From Budorcas taxicolor (taxonomy: Eukaryota; Chordata; Mammalia; Artiodactyla; Bovidae): a DNA stretch of 64,000 nucleotides. The notes below the pieces were generated by a model. The model was not told where the DNA came from. It saw only the letters and a program-made list of their open reading frames with translations, and made no database searches. Every line of letters begins with the position of its first letter. The first letter of the stretch is position 1. The stretch lies in assembly GCF_023091745.1 (NCBI RefSeq), contig NC_068910.1, positions 178,243,170 to 178,307,169 on the forward strand, given 5' to 3'. The translations under genes and the position numbers were made by a program. Positions 36,571 to 47,310 of this stretch are shown here, piece by piece.

Positions 36571-37151
36571 TTGAATTACTAATAAGGATCAAAAATTGGA
36601 CATTTGGAAGCAAACTGAAATAACTTTTTGCAAAATCAGAAGATGGAATATACTCTATTGGAACTTTAGTTATCTCAGTATTAACTCAGTAACTAAAATT
36701 TTTATATTCAGTTTGTATACACACATAGGCTTGACTTTTAAAATTACCTGATTTACCTATTAATGAGTTATTTGGTAAGCTTTGATTGTGCAAATAGTGC
36801 TGCCTTATTTACTCAGAACTTACCATAAGATCTCTTTGCCAAAACAGTAGCTTTTCATCTTGAAATGGCTAATGTCATGTAAAATTAAAATTGCTTTTGA
36901 CAAGTTTTCTATAAGAAATTTGTTGTTGGTGTTCTTGAACCCTGTGTCTATGAAATTGAAGAGCAGGTTTTATTTTAATGACTCTGCTGTTTGACATTCA
37001 TTTCAATATAGCCACATTTTTTAACTTGACTATAGAAAAGTAGCATACTGCCTGAAAGGGACATCTCCATTGACTAAATATGTATAATTAGCATATTTCT
37101 CTTTGACTTTAGATGCAGAAAAGATCAAAATAAGTGGAATATTTGATTAGC
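36571..37151. other. AT-rich, nothing recognised
   Basis: Spacer between old LINE-1 and BovB. No coding, RNA or repeat signal is seen. Confidence 0.5.
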
Positions 37152-37880
37152 TCTTGATGAAAGTGAAAGAGGAGAGTGAAAATGTTGGCTTTAAGCTAAA
37201 CATTCAGGAAACAAAGATCATGGCATCTGGTCCCATCACTTCATGGCAAATAGATGGGGAAATAGTGGAAACAGTGTCAGACTTTATTTTTTGGGGCTCC
37301 AAAGTCACTGCAGATGGTGATTGCAGCCATGAAATTAAAAGATGCTTACTCCTTGGAAGGTAAGTTATGACCAACCTAGATAATATGTTAAAAAGCTTAG
37401 ATATTACTTTGCCAACAAAGGTCTGTCTAGTCAAGGCTATGGTTTTTCCAGTGGTCATGTATGGATGTGAGAGTTGGACTGTGAAGAAAGCTGAGTGCTG
37501 AAGAATTGATGCTTTTGAACTATGGTGCTGGAGAAGACTCTTGAGAGTCCCTTGGACTGCAAAGAGATCCAACCAGTCCATCATAAAGGAGACCAGTCCT
37601 GGGTGTTCACTGGAAGGACTGATGCTGAGGTTGAAACTCCAAAACTCTGGCCACATCATGCGAAGAGTTGACTCATTGGAAAAGACCCCTGATGCTGGGA
37701 GGGATTGAGGGCAGGAGGAGAAGGGAATAACAGAGGATGAGATGGCTGGATGGCATCACCAACTCGATGCACTTGAGTTTGGGTGAACTCTGGAAGTTGG
37801 TGATGGACAGGGAGGCCTGGCATGCTGCGATTCATGGGGTTGCAAAGAGTTGAACACAACTGAGCAACTGAACTGAACTG
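37152..37880 (+). mobile_element. BovB 3' fragment, sense
   Basis: About 730 bases start at LLMKVKEESENVGFKLNIQETK and continue through MASGPITSWQIDGE to the ACTGA tail. A stop at about 37361 ('ggaaggtaagttatg') breaks the frame. No target-site duplication is certain. Confidence 0.94.
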
Positions 37881-38279
37881 AAAGCCTCATACCGGTGAAC
37901 AGATGCAGTGTACCTATGCAAATCATATGGGCAATGGACCAGTTGAAACTAGCCTCTTTAAATCATAAGGTTGCCTAGCTTCCCAATTCCAAAAATCTCT
38001 GGAAGCACATATGAAACTTGCCTATACCAAGCAGATCATTGATGTATCATATGATAGTTACTGGACCACAAGGAAGACTAAAATAATAAAATCTTTCATG
38101 AGTAACTAATATGTGAATACATAGGTATTAATAACTGATAAGAGGGATTGTGTTCAGTTTTCTACAACCTATGTAAATAGTATTTCTACCATTTCTACCT
38201 AATAGTTTTGTTGACCCAAGCTAAAAGTTTATTCTAACTAAATATCTGAATCCTAAGGTGTATTCTATGGGAAAGGACT
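37881..38279. other. Unassigned, AT-rich
   Basis: No coding, RNA or repeat signal is seen. Confidence 0.5.
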
Positions 38280-38525
38280 GCTTAATCTCAGTACTACTGG
38301 CATTTTGGGCCAGAGAATTCTTTATGGCTAGGAAATGTCCCATGTATCATAGAATGTTCAGTGGCATCCTTGGTACATGCTAGATGCCAGTAGCACCTTC
38401 CTCCTCCCTACCCAACACCCCCTCCCCACCCCCGCCAAACCAGTTGTAATAATCAAATGTTTCCAGACATTACCGAATGCCCCCTACAAAGAAAAATTAT
38501 CCTGGTTAAAATCACCACTAAAGCA
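38280..38525 (-). mobile_element. MER5A (hAT-Charlie) DNA transposon remnant
   Basis: The plus strand reads as reversed MER5A: 'ctcagtactactggcatttt', 'atagaatgttcagtggcatc', 'tagatgccagtagcacc', 'tccagacattaccgaatgcc' and 'ggttaaaatcacc', in the family order. It is a non-autonomous mammalian element with no transposase. Confidence 0.85.
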
Positions 38526-39385
38526 CAAGAAGGGAAGAAGTCGTCTTTCTCATCTCATTCTTTTAATCCTCTTGGAAGATGCTTCCTCATTATTACTTGG
38601 CATTCTACATAATTATTAAGAAGGTCATAGTCCATGTTTCTGTTTTTTAAAAAGAGACAGCTATATTTTCCTCAGAAGCTAAAATTTCCATCTTACGACA
38701 ATGTTTTTTTTTTCTTTTTTTAATTTAAAATTTGTCTCGATTGGTTTTATGCAAGAACTAAATTTTCCAAGAAGTACCTCAATATTTTGTGCAGAGTAAC
38801 AGTGGATTGGTGCTAAAAAATTTAGCTGCTTAGATGCAAAACAGAGACATTTGGAATGGGATATGTGTGTGTAATAGGGATACATGGGACTAAAATTTCT
38901 TTTCTATCTTTTGTAATACAGTGTGAACAGCTAGTCATCACTTACCTTTTTTAACTTTTGATGTGTATATCAAATAGGAATGTGTTGCAGGTCACAGATA
39001 GCAATCTATTGTCTAAAGTTGAGAGAAATACTAGCATTGGGTCAGTTCAGTACGTTACAATGTATGGCTGTTGTGGCCACAACAGAATCTGATGTTCCAT
39101 CTGTTCCAATCTCATCTGTTCTGATGGGCCACAACAGAATCCCTGTTGTGGCTCATCTCTGTTCTGAGTGTGTAATATTGGCTTCCTTTCAAGACAACCG
39201 CTCTCATCATGCTTGTGTAATAGTTAGTTTAAGGTTTACGTCTTAAGTTTTTTAACTTTAGATATAATAAGGAAGACAGGGTTTCTGTATCAGAAGGTAG
39301 TGTCTATCTTATCCAAACTGCTTGAGTCGTAATGGATAGAAGGGTTTAGGGATGATGACCCTTGGTTGTAGTTAAAAATATCTAG
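38526..39385. other. Unassigned, with a palindromic cluster at 39068-39152
   Basis: No exon is seen. A T-rich tract lies at about 38703-38722. The inverted-repeat cluster is listed separately. Confidence 0.5.
39068..39152. repeat. 18-bp perfect palindrome and a second hairpin with the same arms
   Basis: ctgttgtggccacaacag at 39068-39085 is its own reverse complement. The same 10-base arm recurs as gccacaacag (39128-39137) and ctgttgtggc (39143-39152), separated by five bases, giving a second hairpin. There are four arm copies within 85 bases. Confidence 0.9.
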
Positions 39386-39530
39386 GTTAGCCCTCCCTAT
39401 CTGTGGTTTCTCCCCAACCAGGGTTCCTCTGCATCCACGGATTCAACTCTAGTATATTTATTGTTTTTAGAAGTCTGGATAAAAGTGGGTCTGTGCAATT
39501 CAAACCCATGTTGGTCAAGTGTCTGTTGTA
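39386..39530. mobile_element. Tigger-type (TcMar) MITE remnant
   Basis: The left end is 'tagccctccctatctgtgg'. The right end reads 'ggtctgtgcaattcaaaccc' then 'ttggtcaagtgtctgttgta', matching the terminal region of MER2/Tigger elements. It is short, internally deleted and non-coding. Confidence 0.7.
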
Positions 39531-39891
39531 CCTAGATGACTAGAAGAAAACTGAATGGTTTTTGAGGATGAAAATAACATATGACCAATTCTACATAGTG
39601 TCCAATCTCACTAAAAACAAAATAAAGCCATTGACAGAAGGAATCATATCTTATATTTCATTGTACTTCCCTTGGTCCTTTGTGCTCAACAGACACATTT
39701 TACAAATGTAAAATTTGTAGGTTAAAAAGAGCTTGGAAGTGATACTTATTTTTCTTTCAAAGAGATCAAAGCATTTTTTAATGTTTAAAACACACAAAAT
39801 TCTCAGAATCCCCATGGAACAGGAATAATAGAGGAGGGATGCTATCTTATTTTAAAGCAGTAATCATTTAAACGACTTACCTGTGATCATG
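39531..39891. other. Unassigned, AT-rich
   Basis: A faint MIR-like run at about 39800-39870 was not strong enough to call. Confidence 0.45.
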
Positions 39892-40101
39892 TTGTTGTTG
39901 TTTAGTTGCTAAGTTGTGTTCAACTCTTGCAACCCCATAGACTGTAGCCCACCAGGCTCGTCCATCCATGGGATTTCCTAGGCAAGAATATTGGTGTGAG
40001 TTGCCACTTTCTTCTCCAGGGGATCTTCCCAACCCAGGGATTGAACCTGTGTCTCCTGCATTACAGGCAGATTCTTTACCACTGAGCCACCCAGAAAGTC
40101 C
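39892..40101 (-). mobile_element. Bov-tA SINE, antisense
   Basis: It reads from tail (ttgtttagttgctaagttg) to reversed head (accactgagccacccag). The target-site duplication is unclear. Confidence 0.93.
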
Positions 40102-40195
40102 ACAACCTATAGTCAGAGATCATTAAGATAATACATTTTCCACTTACGTATTATCTTTCAGAGAGAAGGCAGGTCAAACTAAGTTCTAAGTAAGG

Positions 40196-40405
40196 AAGTG
40201 AAGTGAAGTCACTCAGTCATGTCCGACTCTTTGCGACCCCATGGACTATAGCCTACCAGGCTCCTCTGTCCATGGGATTTTCCAGGCAATAGTACTGGAG
40301 TGGATTGCCATTTCCTTCTCTAGGGGATCTTCCTAACCCAGGGACTGAACCCGGGTTTCCTGCATTGTAGACAGATGCTTTACCATTTGAGCCACAAGGG
40401 AAGTC
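40196..40405 (-). mobile_element. Bov-tA SINE, antisense
   Basis: It reads from tail (gtgaagtgaagtcactcag) to reversed head (tttgagccacaagggaagtc). It lies 94 bases from the previous SINE in the same orientation. Confidence 0.94.
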
Positions 40406-41755
40406 CTAAAGAATACAAATATATTAGTACTGAGGATTTCTTTCAGTAACAGAGTTTTCCTCTCTAATGTAAACTATAAAATGAGGTTTAATGAATATCT
40501 GGATTCTAAGATAACAAACACAAAGATCTAGATATCTAAAACTAAATTAAATAAATATAAAGCTTATTTACATCATGTTTCTTTAGGGATTAATCTATAT
40601 AAGAAAATTTGACTGCACATTTCCTAAGCTTAACTTCATATTCAATTAGGTGTTTGGAAGCTATATTGTTTTGATATTACTTACAATAAAGGAAACAAAA
40701 CCAAATTCCAAAAAAGGCAATTAATGTATCATCAATATGAGTCCTGGTTTTGATCAATACCACACTTCATTCACCCCAAAGAACGATAGCATGGTGCCCC
40801 CATTGTGCTTTCTAATGACACTACTCTGTATGAGAGAATTGTGATTGTCATTTCACAAAACACAGAGCACATTAGGTTTGATGAGGTCTTATATTTCCAC
40901 ATTTTTGGCAAAAGCATTCACACAATTAATGTGTTTAGTTTTAAAAACACAATTATTTCTTCTAGTGTAATGAAATGATATTTAAAGTAGTACTGAAAGC
41001 TTTAAGATTTTTATTTATGGAAAAAGAACATAATTCTAAATTGCTTATGTAAATATGTTTAGATGTACTCTGTACACATTTTCAAATGTGATTCATTTCA
41101 AACAATGCACTTAATTTGTTGCCAACTCAAATAACAATAGATTTGATCTTGTAATATTTCAAAAAGATCCCTTTTTCAGGTTGGAGATAATTACATGTTT
41201 ATAACTTGGAGCAGGTCCCAATTTACATAGATAATTTAAAGAATAAAAATCTATTATAAATGTTAGTAGGAAGAATTGTAGAAGTGCTTTTGGTGTATTT
41301 TAAGTATATTTTATTTTTTGTTGTTGAATAAGGATATTCTGAACTGAACTAAAGGATATTCAGATCTGCTCTTTCACTGTAGTTGTTGTTAATTATCTAG
41401 GAAAACCTTATTGACAGGTATTATTGCTATATTAAGCTTAGGTTTCTAGTCTGAGTAATGCAGGTAACCAGTAAAAGAATTCACACATGCCATGGTATTT
41501 ACCTTCTGGACAGAGTTGTGGAACCTGGGGTGTTTAGTGCATGGGGAAATGTTCTGTTGATGGTTAGCTAAGTATTTATACATTCCTAAGTGATGTCTTC
41601 CTTGTGTACTTTTCTTAAAAACATGGCTGAATAAAGGAGACCTTATTATTTGAGAGCACAAACAATTGAGACACAATAAAGGAGACCTTATTGTGTCTGC
41701 TGCTTATGAAAGTTGCAAGGTATCTAACTTCTTTAATCCTTAACTTCCTAATCTG
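40406..41755. other. AT-rich, with an unusual repeat/hairpin at 41630-41698
   Basis: No exon is seen. The hairpin and direct repeat are listed separately. Confidence 0.5.
41630..41698. repeat. 18-bp direct repeat overlapping an 11-bp-stem hairpin
   Basis: aataaaggagaccttatt occurs at 41630-41647 and 41675-41692, separated by 27 bases. The second copy is enclosed in inverted arms agacacaataa (41669-41679) and ttattgtgtct (41688-41698) around an 8-base loop. Confidence 0.9.
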
Positions 41756-41767
41756 TAAAATCAAAAT

Positions 41768-41848
41768 CAGTTCAGTTCAGTCGCTCAGTCATGTCCGACT
41801 CTTTGCGACCCCATGAATCGCAGCACACCAGGCCTCCCTGTCCATCAC
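41768..41848 (-). mobile_element. 81-bp BovB 3' end, antisense, 12-bp TSD
   Basis: Only the last 81 bases of BovB inserted (cagttcagttcagtcgctc to ccctgtccatcac). The perfect duplication taaaatcaaaat is at 41756-41767 and 41849-41860. The preserved 'catgaatcgcagcac' identifies BovB, since the SINE tail lacks it. Confidence 0.95.
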
Positions 41849-41860
41849 TAAAATCAAAAT

Positions 41861-43244
41861 AGTGACAGCTATTTATAGAATTATTTGGGAATCATATGAG
41901 AAAAGGGATGTGAAAAAGCTGGTACAAGGTCTAGGAGCCTGGAGGCTCAATGGTCCCCCTTCTTCCCCCAAATTCCAATGTCCCATCTTAGATGACTTCT
42001 GGCTTCTGGTTCTCTCTTGCTCCTCTCAGCCGGAACCTGCAGCTACACAAAATGACCTCTTCCTGGAGATGTCTCTGGTTCTACCTTAGACCAAAATTTC
42101 AATGAATGGTGTTTAACTTTCTGAGTAGATTCATAGACATCATTATATTTCCAAACCAACTTGGGGAGGGGGAATCTTGTTTATTATACCATATACCTAA
42201 AGTAGGAGAACAAATAGCCTCACAATGTGACCACCCGTCAACTTACACTTTCTTCACAACGTTACCTTTTCCACTGGCTTTCTAGGAAAGAATGTCTTTA
42301 AATTAAATTCAGATGTAAAGATGTAGTTGTGTGTGGAAGGGAGGGGGAATCAGTGATATATCAGTTTAGGCTATTTCTTGAAAGATAACCACTCTAGTTG
42401 AATCTCTTCCTTCCCCAAAAGAAGGGTGGTGTGGGTACAGATCCAGAGTATAGGTTTCACAGCTTTGGCAATGGTTGTATAATTTCTACAAATCCTAATG
42501 CTCTATATTTTCTGTGACTAGTTTATAAGAGTATTTCTATCTTTCTCTGATATAATTACAGCAATAACCAGAAAGTTGATAATTAAAAGTTGTTCACTAA
42601 TGGAACACAAAGGGAAAAAACTGCTACTACTTATAATTTGAAAATAATCATCAACAAGGAAGTATAAATGAAACAGCTACTTACCATAGTTTCAATAGTT
42701 AATTAGTCATAGACTTTAGCAAAAGGTAGTCAGACTAAATTAGTGGTTAATTGAATTTTCAGTTGTCACAGAAATTTGAAATAAAGTAGTATTCATTGCT
42801 TAATGACAAGTGACCTAATATAATAAAATGCTACACTTATTTTTGAGAATTTCTAAATGTAAAATAAAGGAAATAGGTGAAAGTATTTGAACTCAAAGTA
42901 TTTCTTCCTAGATAATGAAGGCTATTGTTTTCAGTGCATTTAGAAACAAATCTGATTTTTCTAATTACTAAATATGGTTTTCCCATGCTAATAACAACTC
43001 TATATGTTTCATGGGAAACTTCATAAAAGAAAAATCAGAAATTTTACATGCACCTTGACAGAAGAAGACTCTGTGCATAGTAATTCCATAAAAGACAGGG
43101 CTAAAAAGAATCCTAAAAGGATCTTCCACCCCAGTTCCCTCATTTCTGGGACCCTATGAGGCATCAACAGAAAAGGATTCATATTTGCCAGTTAAATTTG
43201 AGGCAAGAGGTCCATATATATATATGTTAGATATTATAGATATA
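41861..43244. other. Unassigned sequence
   Basis: No exon or nameable repeat. The 75-codon frame at 41862-42089 begins at the edge of the BovB fragment and has no support. Confidence 0.5.
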
Positions 43245-43259
43245 TATATTAGATATTGT

Positions 43260-43431
43260 ATATATGTGTTCAATCTCTGGGTCCGGAAGATCCCCTGGAG
43301 AAGGAAATGGTAACCCACTCCAGTATTCTCGCCTGGAGAATCCCATGGTCGGAGAAGCCTGGTAGGCTACAGTCCATGGGGTCACAAAGAGTCAGACATG
43401 ACTGAGCGACTTCACAATACTATACTATATG
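43260..43431 (+). mobile_element. 5'-truncated Bov-tA SINE, 15-bp TSD in AT repeat
   Basis: It keeps the end of the head (ttcaatctctgggtc) and the whole tail to 'gactgagcgacttc'. Perfect copies of tatattagatattgt lie at 43245-43259 and 43432-43446. Confidence 0.93.
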
Positions 43432-43445
43432 TATATTAGATATTG

Positions 43446-43464
43446 TGTGTGTGTGTGTGTGTGT
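43446..43464. repeat. GT microsatellite
   Basis: About nine GT units follow directly after the 3' target-site duplication of the SINE. Confidence 0.9.
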
Positions 43465-43939
43465 ATAATAAAACTCAACCAAACAAAAGACATAAAGCAG
43501 AACACTATGGGAACACTAATAATGGGAAGAAATAAAGCACCTGAGAGACTAATGTTAAAACACTACACTTTCAAATAATAAAAAGGCAGTAGCATCTCCT
43601 GGGACTGCATGCAACAGGATTCTGACCTATTGTTTGTTGACAATGAAACTAACTAACAGAAGAGAAGGGCATATAACTGTTCCAAGTTTGCTCCAATAGA
43701 AAATATACTCCTAAAAGGATAAAAACAAACAAGCAAGCTGGAGAAGAAAATATACTAGAACATTTCACTTCAGATTCCCTAAAGAGATTATTTCTAGTCT
43801 TATTGGAAAATAGGTGAGTAAGTTGAATATAAGGCTGAACATCTTCAGATTCTTGAAAAATTATGCTAGGAAGAATAGCTAAATCCTTTCCTCTCTAGTT
43901 TTTCCATCTTCTGATAGAACGCTCAGTCTGTCCATTAAT
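43465..43939. other. Unassigned, AT-rich
   Basis: No coding, RNA or repeat signal is seen. Confidence 0.5.
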
Positions 43940-44130
43940 GGACTAGATTTGGGGAAAGGCTGAAGGGAAGAATATCAGTAAGATGCTGTTATGACAGTTC
44001 AGACAAGAGACAGTGAGCACCTTGCTATAGTCATGTGGGTGAACTGAAGGAAAGTGAGGGCATGGATTGCAAGACTTGTTTAGAGAGCTAAAGCATCTGG
44101 ATTTGCTGAGTAAATGAGGAAACCAAAACA
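43940..44130 (-). mobile_element. Possible L2 LINE fragment, antisense
   Basis: Word order such as 'gtgagggcatggattgcaag' and 'catctggatttgctgagta' resembles the antisense L2 3' UTR. It is diverged. Confidence 0.35.
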
Positions 44131-44439
44131 AAAAGGAAAGAGTTCAGCATGGCACTCAGATCTCTGGTTTGTATAAGAATGGATTGTAGCCTATGAGAAC
44201 TGACTTGCCAATATTCAGCATCTTACAACGTGCAACTGGTGTGTAGTGTTGACACAATACCTTTGCGCAGTGAGCACTAGGGATACCAGGTGATGTTTTC
44301 TTGTTTGATCTCCTTGGCCTGTGTGATACATCCCTAATGAATAAGACCTTCCCCTAGGGCTCACTAATGTCCAAATTATTTCAATCAATAGAGAGAGCTC
44401 CAGGGGGTAGGGAAGAGTAAATAGGTGAAACACAGGATT
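44131..44439. other. Unassigned short spacer
   Basis: No coding, RNA or repeat signal is seen. Confidence 0.45.
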
Positions 44440-44735
44440 TTTAGGCAGTGTAACTAATAATGATACTATAAGGGTGGATGCATGTTACATATTTGTTCAA
44501 ATACATAGAATGCACACTAATAAAAGTAAACCTTACACTATGAACTTTGGGTAATAATGGCGTGTCATTATAGGTTCATGAGGTGTCACAAATGTAGCAC
44601 TCTTAGAGGAATGTTGGCAGTAGGGGAGGCTATGGATGTGTTGTGGGCACAGGGTATATGGGAAGTCTCTGTACCTTCTGCTCAATTTTGCTGTTAATCC
44701 CAAACTGCTTTAAAGGTGAAATCTAATTGAAAAAA
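44440..44735 (+). mobile_element. L1M LINE-1 3' end, sense
   Basis: Matches in order to the L1M 3' UTR: 'agggtggatgcatgttac', 'ttgttcaaatacatagaatg', 'actatgaactttgggtaat', 'tgtcattataggttcatgag', 'gtatatgggaagtctctgtacc' (in part) and 'ctcaattttgctgttaatcc'. It ends in an A-rich stretch. Confidence 0.78.
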
Positions 44736-45189
44736 GTTACAAAGTAGATACCCACAAATCTAATGTCTTAGACCTAAATTAAAAGTGGGATGAAAAGGAA
44801 TGATATAAAGTTGGAAATAAGTTGTGGTGTATGCTGGGGTGCTATAATGATTGAAGCTACACAATTCTGTTTAAGGATCAGAAAGAAAAAAAAAAAAACA
44901 GAAATGTTTTAGGGAAAGAATCCCAGAAAGAAACTGAATAGCATAAAAAATTATCAGCATAAATATAAGATCTGCAACTTACTACACAGAGGCAACTCTA
45001 ATTCCTATGTTCCAGAAAAACTTGAGCACATGCACACTAACTGTTCTCTTTTAGGGGTTTTAGGTTCTTTTTTAAAAAGATTCTCTCTCAGTGCCTGTAA
45101 TGTATTACACATTGGCTGAAACATATATCTGAGGTGCAAGTTCCCTACTTTGAATCCTCATGGAATAATCTCTAGGAATTGAAAAACAA
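44736..45189. other. Unassigned, AT-rich
   Basis: A poly-A tract lies at about 44886-44898. Nothing else is seen. Confidence 0.5.
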
Positions 45190-45840
45190 TGCATCCAACA
45201 CACTTTTAATTGAATACCTGATATGTTCCAGATACTGTTATGTTCTAGGTGGTAGGGATATGCTAGTAAACAAAATAAAAATGTTTAGTTTCTTGGAGTT
45301 TGCATTCAGGTTAAGAGAAAAACACAAACATATTGCTAGCTAAGATTATATTTGTTGTTGTTTAGTTGCTAAGTTGTGTCCAACTCTTTTGTGCCCCCAT
45401 GCACTATCTTCTACAAAGCTCCTCTGTGGGATTCTCCAGGCAAGAATAATGGAGTGGGTTGCCATTTCCTTCTCCAGGGATCTTCCTGACTCAAGGATCA
45501 AACCCATGCCTCCTGCTTGGCAAGCAGATTCTTTACCAAAGAGCCACGTGGGAAACCCAAGATTACAGTACATATGAGCTAAGAATAATAAAGAAGCAGG
45601 AGAAGAAGCTAGAGAGGGAGGGGAGGGAGATGATCGCTCTTTGCCATCGGGTAGTGAGGAGACTGTAGTGAATGAAGGAGTTTTGTGCATACTGGGAGGA
45701 AAAGGACTTCAGGTATAAGGAGGAGCAGGAAATGTTTGGTAGGTCAGAAAATATCAAGGAGGCCAGAGTGGCTGAAATAGAGAGGAGGTCAGATCATCCA
45801 TGACCCAGTGGTCAGATCATCCAGTACCTTGTAGAACTAT
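45190..45840 (-). mobile_element. L2 LINE 3' region, antisense, split by a SINE
   Basis: The left part (45190-45350) reads 'aattgaatacctgatatg', 'agatactgttatgttctagg'. The right part (45559-45840) has 'aaggaggccagagtggctg' and 'tcagatcatccagtacc'. Both follow the antisense L2 3' UTR in order. A Bov-tA SINE interrupts it. Confidence 0.65.
45351..45558 (-). mobile_element. Bov-tA SINE nested in L2, antisense
   Basis: It reads from tail (ttgttgttgtttagttgc) to reversed head (agagccacgtgggaaaccc). The flanking aagattata (45342-45350) and aagattaca (45559-45567) match at 8 of 9. Confidence 0.93.
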
Positions 45841-46257
45841 ATTATGTTTTACTGCAGAGCACACACACTAAAACCAGGTGGTTTAACACAGTAATCAGTA
45901 TTTCTCAGACTTCGGTGGGTTCACTGGGCAATTCTTCTACTGCTCTTGCCTGGGCTTCCTCAAGAGCTGAAGTCATCTGGCAGCTCTGTTGGAGCTTATG
46001 GTCTAGGATGTCCTTAGGCAACATGGTTTTCCACGTTAGCCTTCTTCACATGGTGGCATGTTCCAAGTAGGTGAGAGTGGGAGGTTTAGACCTCTAGATC
46101 CAGGTTCAGAGCTTGTTCAGAGTCCCTTCTGACACATTCCAAAGATCAAAAGAAGTCCCTAGGCCAGCCCAGATTTAGGGAGTGGGGAAGGAGACTCTGC
46201 CTTTTCATAAGATGAGGAGTAAAGCATCTGCGGCTATTGAAACACCACCTCACAGGC
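45841..46257. other. Unassigned, possibly an old interspersed repeat
   Basis: The region at 45880-46080 has a moderately GC-rich, repeat-like texture (tttctcagacttcggtgggt, cttcacatggtggcatgttc) seen in old mammalian repeats, but I cannot name the family. Confidence 0.4.
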
Positions 46258-46459
46258 GGTGGCTCAGACAGTAAAGAATCTGCCTGCCATGCAGGAGACC
46301 TGGGTTCAATCCCTGGGTTGGGAAGATCCCCTGGAGAAGGGAATGGCAACCCACTCCAGTATTCTTGCCTGGAGAATTCGTTGGACAGAGGAGGCTGGCA
46401 GGCTACAGTCCATTGGTTCACAGAGTTGGGACTGACTTGAGCAACTAGCACTTTCACTT
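46258..46459 (+). mobile_element. Bov-tA SINE
   Basis: The head 'gtggctcagacagtaaag', a near-consensus B box 'ggttcaatccc' and the full tail. The flank tcacaggc occurs at 46250-46257 and 46460-46467. Confidence 0.95.
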
Positions 46460-46634
46460 TCACAGGCTGTAGAAAAAGTTTAGGACTGCTTTGCAAGTGT
46501 CTTGAGAAGTGATCTGAACAGACTTGTTTTTCAAAGATAACACTAGCTTCATATGCAGAACAAACAGAAGACCACTTAGTAGGCTAATGTTGAAGAGCAT
46601 TGCTCCATCAGTTATTAATATTAAACCTACAGAA

Positions 46635-47067
46635 GGGCTTCTCTGATAGCTCAGTTGGTAAAGAATCCACCTGCAACGCAGGAGACACTGGTTCAATTCC
46701 TGGGTTGAGAAGATGTGCTGGAGAAGAGATAGGTCACCCATCCCAGTATTCTTGGGCTTTCCTTGTGGCTCAGCTGGCAAAGAATCCACCTGCAACGCAG
46801 GAGACCCTGGTTCAATTCTTGGGTCAAGAAGATGCGCTGGACAAGGGATATGCTACCCACCCCAATATTCTTGGGCTTTCCTTGTGGCTCAGCTGGTAAA
46901 GAATCTGCCTGCAATGCGGGAAATGTGGGTATGATCCCTGGATTGGGAAGATCCCTGGAAAAGGGAAACCCACTTCAGTGTTCTGGCCTGGATAATTCCA
47001 TGGACTATGTGGTCCATGGGATAGCAAAAAGTCAGACACGACTGAGTGACTTTAACTTTCACTTTTC
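46635..47067 (+). mobile_element. Trimeric Bov-tA2 SINE (three tRNA-like heads, one tail)
   Basis: Heads begin at 46635 (gggcttctctgatagctc), 46754 (gggctttccttgtggctc) and 46873 (gggctttccttgtggctc), exactly 119 bases apart. Only the last carries the complete BovB-like tail, to 'gacacgactgagtgac'. The whole array sits inside one duplication, aaacctacagaa (46623-46634) / aaacctgcagaa (47068-47079), 11 of 12 identical. Dimeric Bov-tA2 is the usual form. Confidence 0.94.
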
Positions 47068-47079
47068 AAACCTGCAGAA

Positions 47080-47234
47080 AGAAGCCAGCAGCTTTTAATG
47101 GAGCTGCTGTAGTCATATTCCTTGGGTTTCCTCTTGGTTCAACTTTCTGCAAATTAGTGAAAATCAGGACATAAAATTTAAGTTTTCTTTTCCAGAAAAA
47201 GGCAATGACCTTTATGTGCTATATTTTTACTTTC
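47080..47234. other. Unassigned short spacer
   Basis: No coding, RNA or repeat signal is seen. Confidence 0.5.
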
Positions 47235-47310
47235 ATTTATCTTTAGTTAAATTTAGTTTTCAACATTCAAAAATCATGAGCTTTTATATAAAGTCTATTA
47301 CTGGCTTCTC
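47235..47310 (+). repeat. Old dispersed repeat, copy 1 of a local pair
   Basis: 'agttaaatttagttttc', 'attcaaaaatcatgagct' and 'actggcttctctt' recur in similar order at 48370-48450. Family not identified. Confidence 0.6.

Noticed and set aside
41630..41692. 18-bp direct repeat as a TSD of a named retroelement
   Set aside because: The 27 bases between the copies match no known element, and the overlapping hairpin favours a local copying event. It is kept only as an observation.
46635..46990. Regularly spaced repeats (119 bp) as a CRISPR-like array
   Set aside because: The repeated units are whole SINE heads with no unique spacers, and the genome is mammalian.
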